Shown here: positions 33,881 through 47,322 of the stretch, piece by piece
Layout: every line of letters begins with the position of its first letter
Numbering within the stretch: the first letter of the stretch is position 1
DNA from: Pseudomonadota bacterium
GTDB lineage: Bacteria; Pseudomonadota; Gammaproteobacteria; Steroidobacterales; Steroidobacteraceae
Assembly: GCA_963205255.1 (NCBI GenBank)
Contig: CAUJIK010000044.1
Span: 1-55,650 of the forward strand
DNA length: 55,650 nt
Direction: 5' to 3'
Notes under the pieces: model-generated
What the model was told of the DNA's origin: nothing
Seen by the model: the letters and a program-made list of their open reading frames with translations, nothing else
The model's database searches: none
Translations under genes and position numbers: made by a program

Positions 33881-34354
33881 GTGAACAACTTCCTACAGGC
33901 CATTCAGGATTCCGCTCTTGGCATCGCCGTCGCCGAATCCTGGTTCCCTTACGTCGAATCCATCCATGTCGTCGCGCTGGCGCTGGTGGCCGGCAGCATA
34001 TTCGTTGTGGACACCCGGCTCATCTGGAAAACCTCCAGAGGATTGCCGTTCACGCACGTGGCATCGCGCCTGCTGCCCTGGACCTGGGGCGCGTTCGTCG
34101 CCGCGGCCATCACCGGAACGCTGCTGTTCATCTCGAACGCAACCGGCTACGCGCAGAACACGCCGTTCATCATCAAGATCATCCTGCTGGCGCTGGCGGG
34201 CGCGAACATGGCGTACTTCCATTTCGTCACCTTCCGCGATGTCGCCGCCTGGGACATGGGCAGGCCGCCGTCCAACGCCATCGTCGCCGGCTACCTGTCC
34301 CTGATCATCTGGGCAGGCGTGCTGTTCTTCGGTCGATTGATCGGCTTCGTCTGA
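33881..34354 (+). CDS. DUF6644-type four-helix membrane protein, second of a pair
   Basis: A 157-residue membrane protein from a GTG at 33881, 10 bases after its paralogue. Four hydrophobic segments; VESIHVVALALVAGSIFVVD matches IIQTIHIAALATVAVSALLL of the first protein, and TPFIIKIILLALAGANMAYF matches NPAFYWKMAMLAAVVVITVW. Both end in a WAG-rich segment (LIIWAGVLFFGRLIGF and LLLWAGIMIAGRLIAY). The pair is likely a duplicated gene forming a heteromer. His in the membrane (YFHFVTF) hints at haem binding. Function unknown. Confidence 0.72.
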   Translation: MNNFLQAIQDSALGIAVAESWFPYVESIHVVALALVAGSIFVVDTRLIWKTSRGLPFTHVASRLLPWTWGAFVAAAITGTLLFISNATGYAQNTPFIIKIILLALAGANMAYFHFVTFRDVAAWDMGRPPSNAIVAGYLSLIIWAGVLFFGRLIGFV

Positions 34355-34360
34355 CGAGGC

Positions 34361-34861
34361 TCAGCCGCCCGCTCCGGCGGGCGGCTCCACCACCAGCACC
34401 GGCACGGCGAAGCGCGCCTGCCCTTCGCCACTGGCCGACTCGGTGCGTACCAGCAGACCCAGATCGGTGATTCCCGGCTCTGCTGGCGTGAAGGTCACCG
34501 CAAGATCGTAGCTCTGGTCCGCTTCGACGGGAGCCACCGCAAGGTGCGCCGTCTCGCTGCTGACGCTCAGGCCGGTTGAACTGGCGAGCACTTCCAGGCG
34601 ATCGAGTTTCTCCGCGGAGACGACCTTCAGTTCCAGCGTCAACGGCAGGCCTGATGTAGGCATTGCCGGCATCACGAAGCTCACGCGCACCGGGAGCGTG
34701 ACCGGGCCTACCGGCACGGCTGCTATTTCGTCCATTGCCACAGGCGCTGTGGATCTGACGGTTTCCGCCGCCGCCTGCGCGGCTGGCTGAGGGTTGTCAC
34801 CACAGGCCACGAGGCTGCCGCAGACGAGAAGCCACACTGTGTTCCTGACCCGATGGATCAT
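34361..34861 (-). CDS. Predicted lipoprotein, unknown
   Basis: A 166-residue protein from the ATG at 34861, with a clear lipoprotein signal (MIHRVRNTVWLLVCGSLVAC, lipobox LVAC, Cys20). The mature part has an Ala/Val-rich linker, then an apparent beta-sandwich (LPVRVSFVMPAMPTSGLPLT, SYDLAVTFTPAEPGITDLGL, ARFAVPVLVV). It resembles an immunoglobulin-like fold with no catalytic motif. The frame extends upstream, but that part is antisense coding of srkA. It lies 22 bases downstream of srkA, so they may be co-transcribed. Confidence 0.72.
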   Translation of the reverse strand: MIHRVRNTVWLLVCGSLVACGDNPQPAAQAAAETVRSTAPVAMDEIAAVPVGPVTLPVRVSFVMPAMPTSGLPLTLELKVVSAEKLDRLEVLASSTGLSVSSETAHLAVAPVEADQSYDLAVTFTPAEPGITDLGLLVRTESASGEGQARFAVPVLVVEPPAGAGG

Positions 34862-34883
34862 GCTCCCTCCTCCGCAGCGGACA

Positions 34884-35903
34884 CTACCACAGCGCCAGAT
34901 CGGGAGGTTCCTGCACCACCGGGATCTGCTCACGCAGCTCGTCCAGGTGCCGTTCCCAGTACCGGGGACCGGCGAACCACGGAAACGCCAGCGGGAACGC
35001 CGGATCGCGCCAACGGCCGGCGATCCATGCGGCATGGTTGAGCATCCGGATGGCGCGCAGGGGTTCCACCAGCGCCAGTTCACCGGGATCCAGCGAGGCG
35101 AACTGCGAATAGCCACGCAGCAGTTCCGACCACTCCTTCTCCCGCTGCGCCGTCGGACCGGCACACAGCATCCACAGATCCTGGATCGCAGGTCCGGTGA
35201 GACAGTCATCCAGATCAACGAACACCGGGCCCTGGGCATTCCACAGGATGTTGCCCAGATGGCAGTCACCATGCAGGCGCTGCCACCGCGCAGCAGGCGC
35301 CGCCTCCATGGCGTCCCTCACCGCCGCAACCAGTTGCGCCGACACTTCCGCATAGCGCTCATCCAGCGGCGGCGGCAGGTGCCCCGACGCCAGCACCGCA
35401 CGCCGTGCCACCTCCCCGCACCGCCAGTCGGACACCGCGCCACGCGCCGTGAACGCCCGCGTCGCGGCCCGCGCGTGAAGCCGCCCGAGGCTGCGACCCA
35501 GCAGCTCGCGATGCCCCGGGATATCCAGCTCCGGACCCCCTCCGCGCCAGCAGGCAAAAGCGGCAAAACGAAACCCGTTCCACTGATGCAGGGTCACGCC
35601 ATCGCGCGCCACCGGCACGGCCACTGACAGCTCCACATCGGCAAGATCCGCGGCAAAGCGGTGCTCGTCCACGATCTGGGCATCGCTCCAGCGGCCCGCG
35701 CGGTAGAACTTCACAATAATCGCATCGGCGATCACACCGGGATGGGGCGCAAGGCCCGTGGAGCCCTCGATGCCGACGCGATATACGCGGTTTTCATAGC
35801 TGTTGAGGGCCATGAGCCGGCCGTCGGCATCCATCCCGAGGCTCTCCACCGCATCCAGCACCACCTCGGGCGTCAGGCCCGCGAACGGCCGCTCGTCTAT
35901 CAT
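34884..35903 (-). CDS. srkA: Stress response serine/threonine kinase SrkA (YihE/RdoA)
   Basis: A kinase of the aminoglycoside phosphotransferase fold, 339 residues (E. coli SrkA 328). In E. coli it counters stress-induced death through the Cpx and MazEF pathways. Motifs: FAGLTPEVVLDAVESLG at the N-terminus, ALNSYENRVYRVGIE (nucleotide loop), IVKFYRAGRWSDAQIVDEH (Lys), the catalytic loop QRLHGDCHLGNILW and metal-binding FVDLDDCLTGPAIQDLWML. The start is the ATG at 35903; the frame runs on upstream antisense to galE. It is divergent from galE. Confidence 0.93.
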   Translation of the reverse strand: MIDERPFAGLTPEVVLDAVESLGMDADGRLMALNSYENRVYRVGIEGSTGLAPHPGVIADAIIVKFYRAGRWSDAQIVDEHRFAADLADVELSVAVPVARDGVTLHQWNGFRFAAFACWRGGGPELDIPGHRELLGRSLGRLHARAATRAFTARGAVSDWRCGEVARRAVLASGHLPPPLDERYAEVSAQLVAAVRDAMEAAPAARWQRLHGDCHLGNILWNAQGPVFVDLDDCLTGPAIQDLWMLCAGPTAQREKEWSELLRGYSQFASLDPGELALVEPLRAIRMLNHAAWIAGRWRDPAFPLAFPWFAGPRYWERHLDELREQIPVVQEPPDLALW

Positions 35904-35945
35904 GAGGGGCTGGACGCCACGGCGGCGACACGAGAGCACAAACAG

Positions 35946-36938
35946 ATGGAAGGATCGATTCTTGTCACGGGCGGGGCCGGCTACATTGGCAGCCACACGG
36001 TACAGCAGTTGCTCGCCGCGGGCGAGAAAGTGGTGGTGCTGGACAACCTCAGCACCGGCTTCCGTCAGGCCGTGGCCGGCGTGCCGCTGGTCGAGGGTGA
36101 TGTGGGCGATGCGGCCCTGGTGGGGCGCCTGATCGCCGAACACGGCGTGCGCACGGTGATCCATTTCGCCGCGCACACCATCGTGCCCGAGTCGGTGAGC
36201 GACCCGCTCAAGTACTACGGCAACAACACCTGCCAGACGCGCAGCCTGCTCGCGGCCTGCCTGGCCGGCGGCGTGAAGCACTTCGTCTTTTCATCCACGG
36301 CGGCTGTCTATGGCATTCCCGACTCGGGTCTCGCCTCCGAGGATGCGCTGCTCGCGCCCATCAATCCCTATGGCACTTCCAAGCTCATGTCCGAGTGGAT
36401 GCTGCGCGACCTGGCGCTGGCCTCGCCGATGCGCTACGTGGTGCTGCGTTATTTCAATGTCGCCGGTTCCGATCCGCACGGCCGCATCGGCCAGTCCACC
36501 CGCAAGGCCACGCTGCTGGTGAAGGTCGCCTGCGAAGCCAGCGTCGGCAAGCGCGACAGCATCAGCATCTTCGGCACCGACTACCCCACGCCGGACGGCA
36601 CCGGCGTACGCGATTACATCCACGTGCAGGACCTGGCGCGGGCCCACCTGCATGCCGTGGACTATCTGCGCGCGGGCGGCCAGTCGCGCACGCTCAACTG
36701 CGGCTATGGCCATGGCTACAGCGTGCGGGAAGTCATCGCCTCCGTAGAACGGGTGAGCGGCCAGCCGCTGAATGTGGTGGAGCAGCCGCGCCGCGCCGGC
36801 GATCCGCCGACTCTGGTGGCGCGCTGCGACCAGATCCGCGATGTGCTGGGGTGGCGGCCGGAACTGGACGATCTGGACCGGATCGTGGCCAGCTCCCTGC
36901 TCTGGGAGCGCAAGCTGCTGCGCGAACCCTGGTCCTGA
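35946..36938 (+). CDS. galE: UDP-glucose 4-epimerase
   Basis: Short-chain dehydrogenase-fold enzyme that interconverts UDP-glucose and UDP-galactose for surface glycans or galactose use. It is 330 residues (E. coli 338). NAD site VTGGAGYIGSHT near residue 7, VVVLDNLSTGF, FAAHTIVPESV, catalytic FSSTAAVYG with YGTSKLMSEW (Tyr-x-x-x-Lys), and RYFNVAGSDPHGRIG. The ATG at 35946 begins MEGSILVTGG; the upstream extension is antisense to srkA. No other gal genes are nearby, so surface polysaccharide use is likely. Confidence 0.94.
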   Translation: MEGSILVTGGAGYIGSHTVQQLLAAGEKVVVLDNLSTGFRQAVAGVPLVEGDVGDAALVGRLIAEHGVRTVIHFAAHTIVPESVSDPLKYYGNNTCQTRSLLAACLAGGVKHFVFSSTAAVYGIPDSGLASEDALLAPINPYGTSKLMSEWMLRDLALASPMRYVVLRYFNVAGSDPHGRIGQSTRKATLLVKVACEASVGKRDSISIFGTDYPTPDGTGVRDYIHVQDLARAHLHAVDYLRAGGQSRTLNCGYGHGYSVREVIASVERVSGQPLNVVEQPRRAGDPPTLVARCDQIRDVLGWRPELDDLDRIVASSLLWERKLLREPWS

Positions 36939-36941
36939 GGG

Positions 36942-36994
36942 CCCGCCGGCCAGGCGGGAGCTGAAAAATAAGCGCCAGGTCGCTGCAAAGCGAC
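36942..36994 (+). other. Two tandem hairpins between galE and the sensor kinase gene
   Basis: CCCGCC-GGCCA-GGCGGG (36942-36958) and GTCGCT-GCAA-AGCGAC (36979-36994) are perfect 6-bp stems. Neither is followed by a T-run. The first could be a weak terminator for galE; the second has a GCAA tetraloop, which is stable in RNA. Both lie in the 102-base gap before the kinase gene. Confidence 0.4.
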
Positions 36995-37040
36995 AGCGCG
37001 GCTACAGACAGCTAGCGGGTGCTTCCTTAGAATCAACCGG

Positions 37041-38528
37041 ATGATCTTCCCGCGCCCTCGCTCCCTGAGCGGGCTCGTCCTGTTGGGCCTCGCCCTCATC
37101 GCGCTGCCGCTCGTGGCGGCGCTGGTGACCGGCGCTGTCCAGATGCGGCGGCTCGCCGAAGCCAGCGAACTCATCGTTGCCGAGGGTGTGCAGGGCACGC
37201 GCCTGACTCAGGACCTGTTCGCGCAGTCCACGCTGCTGGAGCGCCAGCTGCGCCTCTACCAGGTGCTGGGCGACGCCAAGATCGTCGAAGCCTACGCCAC
37301 GCTCGACTCGCGACTCGCCGACATCGAGGAGCAACTGCGCCGGCAGATGCGCTCGGACCAGGCGCACAGCCAGGTGAACCAGCACCAGGCGCTGCGCGAG
37401 GACATCAGTGCGCGCATGCTGGGCACCCCGCAGGGGCAGCTCGCATTCGACGCCCTGCTGGCGGATTTCTCGAAACTGCAACAGATCGCGGACCGGATCT
37501 ACGAACAGAACAACACGCAGATCGACGCCGGCGTCGCCCAGTTGCGCACCCGCACGCAGCGCGCCCAGCAGCAGATGTTCTGGGGCTTCGCGCTGCTGCT
37601 GCCGCTGACCATCGCGGCCATCGTGACTTTCTCGCTGCGGCTGGGAAGGCCGCTGCGGCAGATCGACCGCGCCATCAGCGAGCTGGGCAGCGGCTCCTTC
37701 CTGCGGCCCATCCGGATCAGCGGCCCGGTCGACCTCGAACGGCTGGGCCGGCAGCTCGAATGGCTGCGCATGCGCCTGCTGGAGCTGGCGGAGGACCGCA
37801 ACCGCTTCCTGCGCCACATGTCGCATGAACTCAAGACGCCGCTGGCCAACATCCGCGAAGGCACGGAGCTTCTGATGGACGGGGCTGTCGGCAAGCTCGA
37901 AAACAGCCAGCGCGAGGTCACCGGCATCCTGCGCGAGAACGGCATCCGTCTGCAGCGCATGATCGAGAACCTGCTGAGCTTCAGTGCCTGGCAGACCAGC
38001 AGCGTGGGCGTGGAGCTGAGCCAGTTCCGCCTGCGCCCCCTGATCAAGCAGATCATCGAGAACCAGCAGCTGGCGCTGCTGGCGCAGCGCGTGCGCCTGG
38101 AGGTCAACGTGGAAGACCTGACGCTCAATGCCGACCGCGGCAAGATGCGCCTGATATTGGAGAACCTGCTGTCCAATGCCGTGAAGTACACCCCCCGCAG
38201 CGGCACCATCTTCATCCGCGCGCGCGCCGACGGGTCCGACCTGCTGCTGGAGGTGGGAGATACCGGGCCGGGCATTCCGGCCGAGGAACGCAAGCAGGTA
38301 TTCGATGCCTTCTACACCGGCAAGGCGCCCAGCGGAAACGTCAAGGGAACCGGCATCGGCCTTTCCGTGGTGATGGAATTCGTGGCGGCCCATCAGGGTT
38401 GCATCGACATTGTCGACGGTGAATGGCCCGGCGCGCACTTCCGCATCCGCATGCCACTGGAGCCCCAGTCACTTGCCAAAACCGAAACGCCCCCACGCAT
38501 CCCGGAGCGCCGTGCCCATGCTGCGTAG
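37041..38528 (+). CDS. glrK: Sensor histidine kinase, GlrK/QseE type
   Basis: A 495-residue membrane kinase. TM1 about 11-31, a helical periplasmic domain (about 35-178, Gln-rich), TM2 about 179-199, HAMP (about 200-250), HisKA with phosphoacceptor His262 (RHMSHELKTPLANIREG), and an ATPase domain (ENLLSNAVKYTPRSG, DTGPGIPAEERKQVFDAFY, VKGTGIGLSVVMEF). The neighbours, a QseG-like lipoprotein and a GlrR-like regulator, identify the type. In enterobacteria this kinase drives the sigma-54-dependent glmY small-RNA gene. The ATG at 37041 overlaps nothing upstream; the next gene starts inside its last 11 bases. Confidence 0.88.
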   Translation: MIFPRPRSLSGLVLLGLALIALPLVAALVTGAVQMRRLAEASELIVAEGVQGTRLTQDLFAQSTLLERQLRLYQVLGDAKIVEAYATLDSRLADIEEQLRRQMRSDQAHSQVNQHQALREDISARMLGTPQGQLAFDALLADFSKLQQIADRIYEQNNTQIDAGVAQLRTRTQRAQQQMFWGFALLLPLTIAAIVTFSLRLGRPLRQIDRAISELGSGSFLRPIRISGPVDLERLGRQLEWLRMRLLELAEDRNRFLRHMSHELKTPLANIREGTELLMDGAVGKLENSQREVTGILRENGIRLQRMIENLLSFSAWQTSSVGVELSQFRLRPLIKQIIENQQLALLAQRVRLEVNVEDLTLNADRGKMRLILENLLSNAVKYTPRSGTIFIRARADGSDLLLEVGDTGPGIPAEERKQVFDAFYTGKAPSGNVKGTGIGLSVVMEFVAAHQGCIDIVDGEWPGAHFRIRMPLEPQSLAKTETPPRIPERRAHAA

Positions 38529-39143
38529 GACATGCGGCGTTGCCGCGCTGCTGCTGCTGTGCGGATGCACCGCTCTCGACGGGGTCAATCGCCCGACGGC
38601 GGCGCCGCCGCCGCCCGCGGAAATCCTGCAGGCGGCGCAACTGTCCTCCTACCTGACATCGCTCCAGCAGCTGGTGCAGGGCAGCCCGGCGGAACAGGCC
38701 GAAGTGCTGGCCGGCGCGCGGCTGGGCTACGAGGCCAACCGCGAGGGGCCGACGCTGCTGCGCTATGGTCTGGTGCTGGCGGCCCCGGCGCATCCGGGGC
38801 GCGATCCGTCCCATGCCCAGCGACTGCTGCGCGAGGCATTGTCACGACCCGAGCTGCTGAATCTCGCCGAACGGGCGCTGGCCGTGGTCGAGCTGCAGCG
38901 TGTGGACGACGAACTGCGGCTGGCGGCCGAGAACCAGCGGCTGGTGGCCGAGGCACAGCGTGAGCGCGAGCGCCAGAAGACCGCCGCTCCCAATGCCACC
39001 ACGGCCCGCCGCCTGCAGGTCGAAATGGAAGAGAACGCCAAGCTGCGCAAGGCGCTGGAAGAGGCGCGCGCCAAGCTCGACGCCATAGCAAACATAGAAC
39101 GCAGCATTTCCGACCGACCATCCGCCAATGAGGGACGCACGCC

Positions 39144-39147
<4 letters not shown>
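38518..39147 (+). CDS. QseG-like lipoprotein of the GlrK-GlrR cluster
   Basis: A 209-residue lipoprotein from the ATG at 38518 (MLRRTCGVAALLLLCGCTAL, lipobox LCGC). The mature part has a helical repeat-like section (LLRYGLVLAAPAHPGRDPSH), and a C-terminal half that is coiled coil (about 125-190, RLAAENQRLVAEAQRERERQ and KLRKALEEARAKLDAI). It lies between the kinase and regulator genes, where enterobacteria carry qseG (yfhG), whose product activates the kinase from the outer membrane. Sequence similarity is hard to judge; the assignment rests on position, lipobox and coiled coil. It overlaps the kinase by 11 bases and the regulator by four. Confidence 0.75.
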
Positions 39148-40464
<1,317 letters not shown>

Positions 40465-40481
<17 letters not shown>

Positions 40482-41547
40482 GGCGCATGCGCGCGATCAG
40501 CGCCGCCACCGCCAGCGCCAGCACCGCAGTGGGCAGCCAGGCCAGCAGCAGAGGATCAAGCTGAAAGGCGATGGTGCCGCTGGCCACCATGCGCTGCAGG
40601 ATGAAGTAGCCCAGACCCAGCACCAGGCCAAGCGTGGCGCGCGCGCCGTTGCCCGCGGCGCGCAGCGATCCGAACAGGAACGGCAGCGCCAGCAGCACGG
40701 CGAAGGGAATCGCCGCCACCCGCGCGGCGGTGGACCAGAAGGCAAAGCGCCAGGAGCGCGTATCCTGCCCGTTGGCGGTCAGATAGGTGATGGCGCGCCG
40801 CAGCTCGCGCATCGAAAGGTCGGCCGGGTCGGTCACCGCAAGGCCCAGAAAACCGGCGCTGAGGCTGGTCTGCAGATGATGCACCGGCACGCCGACGCTC
40901 ACGATGCGGTTGCTCGTGAAACGCGACTCGGAATAACCGTGCAGCTCCCACCCGCCCTGCTCGCGTCCCGAACCACGGCGCGCATGACCCACCAGCTCGA
41001 GCCGGTTGTCGTCCGTCAGCGAGAACACGGTGATGCCGCCGAGCGCGCCGTCCCCCGACAGGGCTTCGGCCTTCACCAGCAGGCGGCCATCCCGCGCCCA
41101 GGCGCCGCCACGGCCGGCGAAGCTGATGTTGGAGAACTTGTCGAGCGCCTTGCTGGTGCGCGCCATCTCTCCGGCGGGTGGAGCGACGAACTCGGCCATC
41201 AGCCCCGCCACCAGGGCCAGCACCAGCCCGGCCAGCGCCATGCTCCAGCCGATGCGGCCGGTGGAGATGCCGGCCGCGCGCATCACCGTGAGTTCGCTGC
41301 CATGGGCCAGCACGCCCATGCCGATCAGGGAGCCCATCAGCGCCGCGATGGGCAGGAACTCGACGAACTGCTCCGGCAGCTGCAGCAGCACAAAGCGCAG
41401 CGCCTGCAATCCGCCGTAGTTGCCGATGCCGACCTCCTGCTGCTGGCCGATGAACAGGAACAGCGCGGCCAGCGTCAGCAGCACCAGCAGCACCAGCGCT
41501 ACGGCGCCGACGACGGATCTGAGGATGTAGCGGTCCAGCAGGCTCAT
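40465..41547 (-). CDS. lptG: LPS export ABC transporter permease LptG
   Basis: Inner-membrane permease of the LptB2FGC complex that extracts lipopolysaccharide for transport to the outer membrane. It is 360 residues: three N-terminal hydrophobic segments from residue 10, a periplasmic beta-jellyroll (about 125-265), then three more. LptG-type features are LLDRYILRSVV, HGSELTVMRAAGIS and FLFGSLRAAGNGAR near the end. In most gammaproteobacteria lptF precedes lptG and lptF is divergent from pepA; here lptG itself is divergent from pepA and no lptF is in the window. Confidence 0.9.
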
Positions 41548-41609
41548 TTTCGCTAAACTCTACAGGATACACAGGAAGCGGCAAGCAACAGCTCCGGAGT
41601 GAGTGCCCC

Positions 41610-43106
41610 ATGATCCAGTTCGAGGTTTCTGAGCGCGCGGTGCAGACGCTGCGCGTGGATTGCCTGGCGATAGGTCTGTTCGATGATGAGCCCTGGAGCG
41701 GCGCCGCGCGCGCCGTGGACCAGCAGACGCGCGGTCGGTTGCGCGCGCTGCATGCCCGCGGCGATCTGTCGGGCCGTCTCGGCGACACCAGCACGCTGCA
41801 TGACCTGCCGGGCCTCTCCGCCGGACGGCTCATCGTCGTCGGCCTTGGCGCGCGCAAGGATTTCCAGCTGCGCAAGTGGCGCAAGGCGCTGGCTGCGGTC
41901 GTGGCCGCCGTGCAGCGCGGTGGTTCGCGCTCGCTGGGGCTTGCTGTCGAGCACCCTTCCGAAGTCGACGACTACTACCTCGGCCGCAGCGTGGCGGAAG
42001 TCACCCTGCAATCGCTTTACCGGGTCAACGACCTGAAGTCCGGCCGCCGCCCCAAGCCGGCCGCGCTGGGCCGCGTGTTGCTGCCTGCCACCGCCAAGAC
42101 GCGCGGGGATGTGCGCCGTGGCCTTGCCGATGGCGAAGCCATCGGGCAGGGGCAGAAACTGATGCGCGACCTGGGCAACCTGCCGCCGAATGTATGCACG
42201 CCGCGTTACCTCGCGCAGACGGCGAAGCAGCTGGCCGCCACGCACCGCTCGCTGCGCACGCGCGTGCTCGACGAGCCGCAGATCCGGCGCCTGAAAATGG
42301 GTTGCCTGCTGGCCGTGAGCCGCGGCAGCGCGGAGCCGCCGCGCTTCATCGTGGTCGAGCACCGCGGCGGCCGCAGCGGCAGCGCGCCCGTGGTGCTGGT
42401 GGGCAAGGGCGTCACCTTCGACACCGGCGGCATCTCCCTCAAGGATCCGGGGGCGATGGACGAAATGAAATACGACATGTGCGGCGCGGCCAGCGTGCTG
42501 GCGACACTCAAGGTCGCCGCGCTGCTGAAGCTGCCCATCAACCTCGTGGGCCTGGTGGCGGCGGTGGAGAACATGCCCGATGGCCGCGCCACCAAGCCCG
42601 GCGACATCGCCACCAGCGCCGCCGGCAAGACGGTGGAGATCCTCAACACCGATGCCGAAGGCCGCCTGATCCTCTGCGACGCCCTGCACTACGCGCGGCG
42701 CTTCAAGCCGGAGACGGTGATCGACATCGCCACGCTCACCGGCGCCTGCGTGATCGCCCTGGGCCATCACCACACCGGCGTGATGAGCCGCGACAACACG
42801 CTGGCGCGCGAGCTGGTCGATGCCGGCGCGCGCGCCGACGACCGCGCCTGGCAGCTGCCGCTGACCGACGACTATGCCGAGCAGCTCAAGAGCAATTTCG
42901 CGGACCTCGCCAATGTCGCCGGCCGCGATGGCGGCGCCATCACGGCCGGCGCCTTCCTCGGCCAGTTCACGCAAGGATTGAACTGGGCGCATCTGGATAT
43001 CGCGGGCACAGCCTGGGTGTCTGGCGCGCAGAAAGGCGCCACGGGCCGACCGGTGGCGATGCTGACCGATTTTCTCATCCGGCGCACACGGCCGAAGTCG
43101 CGCTGA
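41610..43106 (+). CDS. pepA: Leucyl aminopeptidase (M17)
   Basis: Hexameric manganese or zinc aminopeptidase of 498 residues (E. coli PepA 503), which in E. coli also binds DNA at xer sites and carAB. Catalytic motifs: VLVGKGVTFDTGGISLK (Lys and Asp ligands), MKYDMCGAASVL, and NTDAEGRLILCDAL with the catalytic Arg. The variable N-terminal domain covers about 1-170. It starts 62 bases from the divergent lptG and precedes holC and valS, the conserved pepA-holC-valS order. Confidence 0.97.
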   Translation: MIQFEVSERAVQTLRVDCLAIGLFDDEPWSGAARAVDQQTRGRLRALHARGDLSGRLGDTSTLHDLPGLSAGRLIVVGLGARKDFQLRKWRKALAAVVAAVQRGGSRSLGLAVEHPSEVDDYYLGRSVAEVTLQSLYRVNDLKSGRRPKPAALGRVLLPATAKTRGDVRRGLADGEAIGQGQKLMRDLGNLPPNVCTPRYLAQTAKQLAATHRSLRTRVLDEPQIRRLKMGCLLAVSRGSAEPPRFIVVEHRGGRSGSAPVVLVGKGVTFDTGGISLKDPGAMDEMKYDMCGAASVLATLKVAALLKLPINLVGLVAAVENMPDGRATKPGDIATSAAGKTVEILNTDAEGRLILCDALHYARRFKPETVIDIATLTGACVIALGHHHTGVMSRDNTLARELVDAGARADDRAWQLPLTDDYAEQLKSNFADLANVAGRDGGAITAGAFLGQFTQGLNWAHLDIAGTAWVSGAQKGATGRPVAMLTDFLIRRTRPKSR

Positions 43107-43116
43107 TCTTCAAAGG

Positions 43117-43560
43117 ATGCCGCAGGTCGAATTCCACACCCTCGACGGAGAGTCTGACACCACCAGACTCAAGCTGGCGTGCGCGCTGGTGGAGCGCAGC
43201 TTTCTCGACGGACAGCGGGTGCTGGTGTGGCTCGACGATGCGCCGCAGCTGGCGGCATTCGACAATCTGCTGTGGACCTTCGGCGACGGCGCCTTCGTGC
43301 CGCACGAGCCACTGGCGGCCAATCCGGCGGCCTGCGAAGCGCCGGTGCAGTTGACCTGCTCAGGTGATCTGCCCGGCAATCTCGCGGATCACTTCCAGAC
43401 GCTGCTGCAACTGCGCATACAGCCCAGCGACACAGCGCTGCGCTTCGCGCGCGTGATCGAAGTGGTGGATGCCGAGCCGCAGCGCCGCAATGCCGGCCGC
43501 GCCCGCTTCCGCTTCTATCGCGACCACGGCGCACAACCCCTGCACTTCAACGCGGCCTGA
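43117..43560 (+). CDS. holC: DNA polymerase III subunit chi
   Basis: Clamp-loader accessory subunit that links the replicase to SSB. It is 147 residues (E. coli 147). VEFHTLDGESDTTRLKLACA begins the fold; LVERSFLDGQRVLVWLDDAP and LLWTFGDGAFVPHEPLA are typical; the fold ends with ARFRFYRDHGAQPLHF. It starts 10 bases after pepA and 15 before valS, as in E. coli. Chi also binds the YoaA helicase in E. coli; a YoaA-like protein is encoded at 18872-20815. Confidence 0.93.
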   Translation: MPQVEFHTLDGESDTTRLKLACALVERSFLDGQRVLVWLDDAPQLAAFDNLLWTFGDGAFVPHEPLAANPAACEAPVQLTCSGDLPGNLADHFQTLLQLRIQPSDTALRFARVIEVVDAEPQRRNAGRARFRFYRDHGAQPLHFNAA

Positions 43561-43575
43561 ACGGCCCCAGGCAAG

Positions 43576-46347
<2,772 letters not shown>

Positions 46348-46375
46348 GCCGAAAGGCTGCGAGGACATCCGACAA

Positions 46376-47299
46376 GTGAATCCGCTCGTCGCGGCGCTGA
46401 CCGCACTCGACTCCATCCTGCTGGGCAAGAACGAGGCGCTGCGCCTGTGCCTGGCCTGCCTGCTGGCGCGTGGCCATCTGCTCATCGAGGACGTGCCCGG
46501 TGTGGGCAAGACCACACTGGCCCATGCGCTGGCGCGCGTGCTGGGCCTTTCGTGGCAGCGGGTGCAGTTCACCAGCGACCTGCTGCCTGCGGACATCATC
46601 GGCGTCTCGGTTTTCGACCGCGCCACGCAGCAGTTCCAGTTCCGCAAGGGGCCGGTGTTCACGCAGCTGCTGCTGGCGGACGAGGTCAACCGCGCCAGCC
46701 CCCGAACGCAGAGCGCGCTGCTCGAAGCGATGGAAGAGCGGCAGGTCAGTGTCGATGGCATCGGCCACACCCTGCCCGATCCCTTCTTCGTGGTCGCGAC
46801 CCAGAATCCGCACGAGCAACTGGGCACCTTCCCGCTGCCCGAATCGCAGCTGGACCGCTTCCTGATGCGCATCGAGCTGGGTTATCCGGATGCGCGACAC
46901 GAACGCGCGCTGCTCGCGGCGCCGGACCGGCGCGAACAGCTGCAGGCCATGACCGCGAAACTCACTCCCGAAGGGCTGCTGCGACTGCAGCAGCAGGCGC
47001 AGTCGATACATGTGTCGCCGCCGCTGCTCGACTATGTGCAGAAGCTGGTGCAGGCCTCGCGCGACCGCGAGAACGTGCAGCTGGGTCTGTCACCGCGCGC
47101 CGCGCAGGGTCTGGTGCGCGCGGCGCGCGCCTGGGCGCTGATCAGCGGACGCAGCGCAGTGCTGCCCGACGACGTGCAGGCGGTGTGGTCCGCGGTGGCC
47201 GGCCACCGGCTGCAACTGCGTGAATCCACCGTGGCCGGCAAGGCCGATCGCGGGCAGGCCACGCTCGACATCCTGCGCTCGGTGCCGGTGCCGGCCTGA
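46376..47299 (+). CDS. MoxR-family AAA+ ATPase
   Basis: A 307-residue chaperone-like ATPase. The start is the GTG at 46376, preceded by GAGGA and giving NPLVAALTALDSILLGKNEA; the frame upstream lies inside valS. Walker A VPGVGKTTLAHAL (about 37-49), Walker B LLLADEVNRASPRTQSALLE, sensor VATQNPHEQLGTFPLPESQL and RFLMRIELGYPD are typical MoxR. MoxR proteins assist assembly of partners encoded beside them, here a DUF58 protein and a transglutaminase. The three genes form one operon 29 bases after valS. Confidence 0.94.
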   Translation: MNPLVAALTALDSILLGKNEALRLCLACLLARGHLLIEDVPGVGKTTLAHALARVLGLSWQRVQFTSDLLPADIIGVSVFDRATQQFQFRKGPVFTQLLLADEVNRASPRTQSALLEAMEERQVSVDGIGHTLPDPFFVVATQNPHEQLGTFPLPESQLDRFLMRIELGYPDARHERALLAAPDRREQLQAMTAKLTPEGLLRLQQQAQSIHVSPPLLDYVQKLVQASRDRENVQLGLSPRAAQGLVRAARAWALISGRSAVLPDDVQAVWSAVAGHRLQLRESTVAGKADRGQATLDILRSVPVPA

Positions 47300-47322
47300 G
47301 CGCTGCCCCGAAAGTCCCGCTG

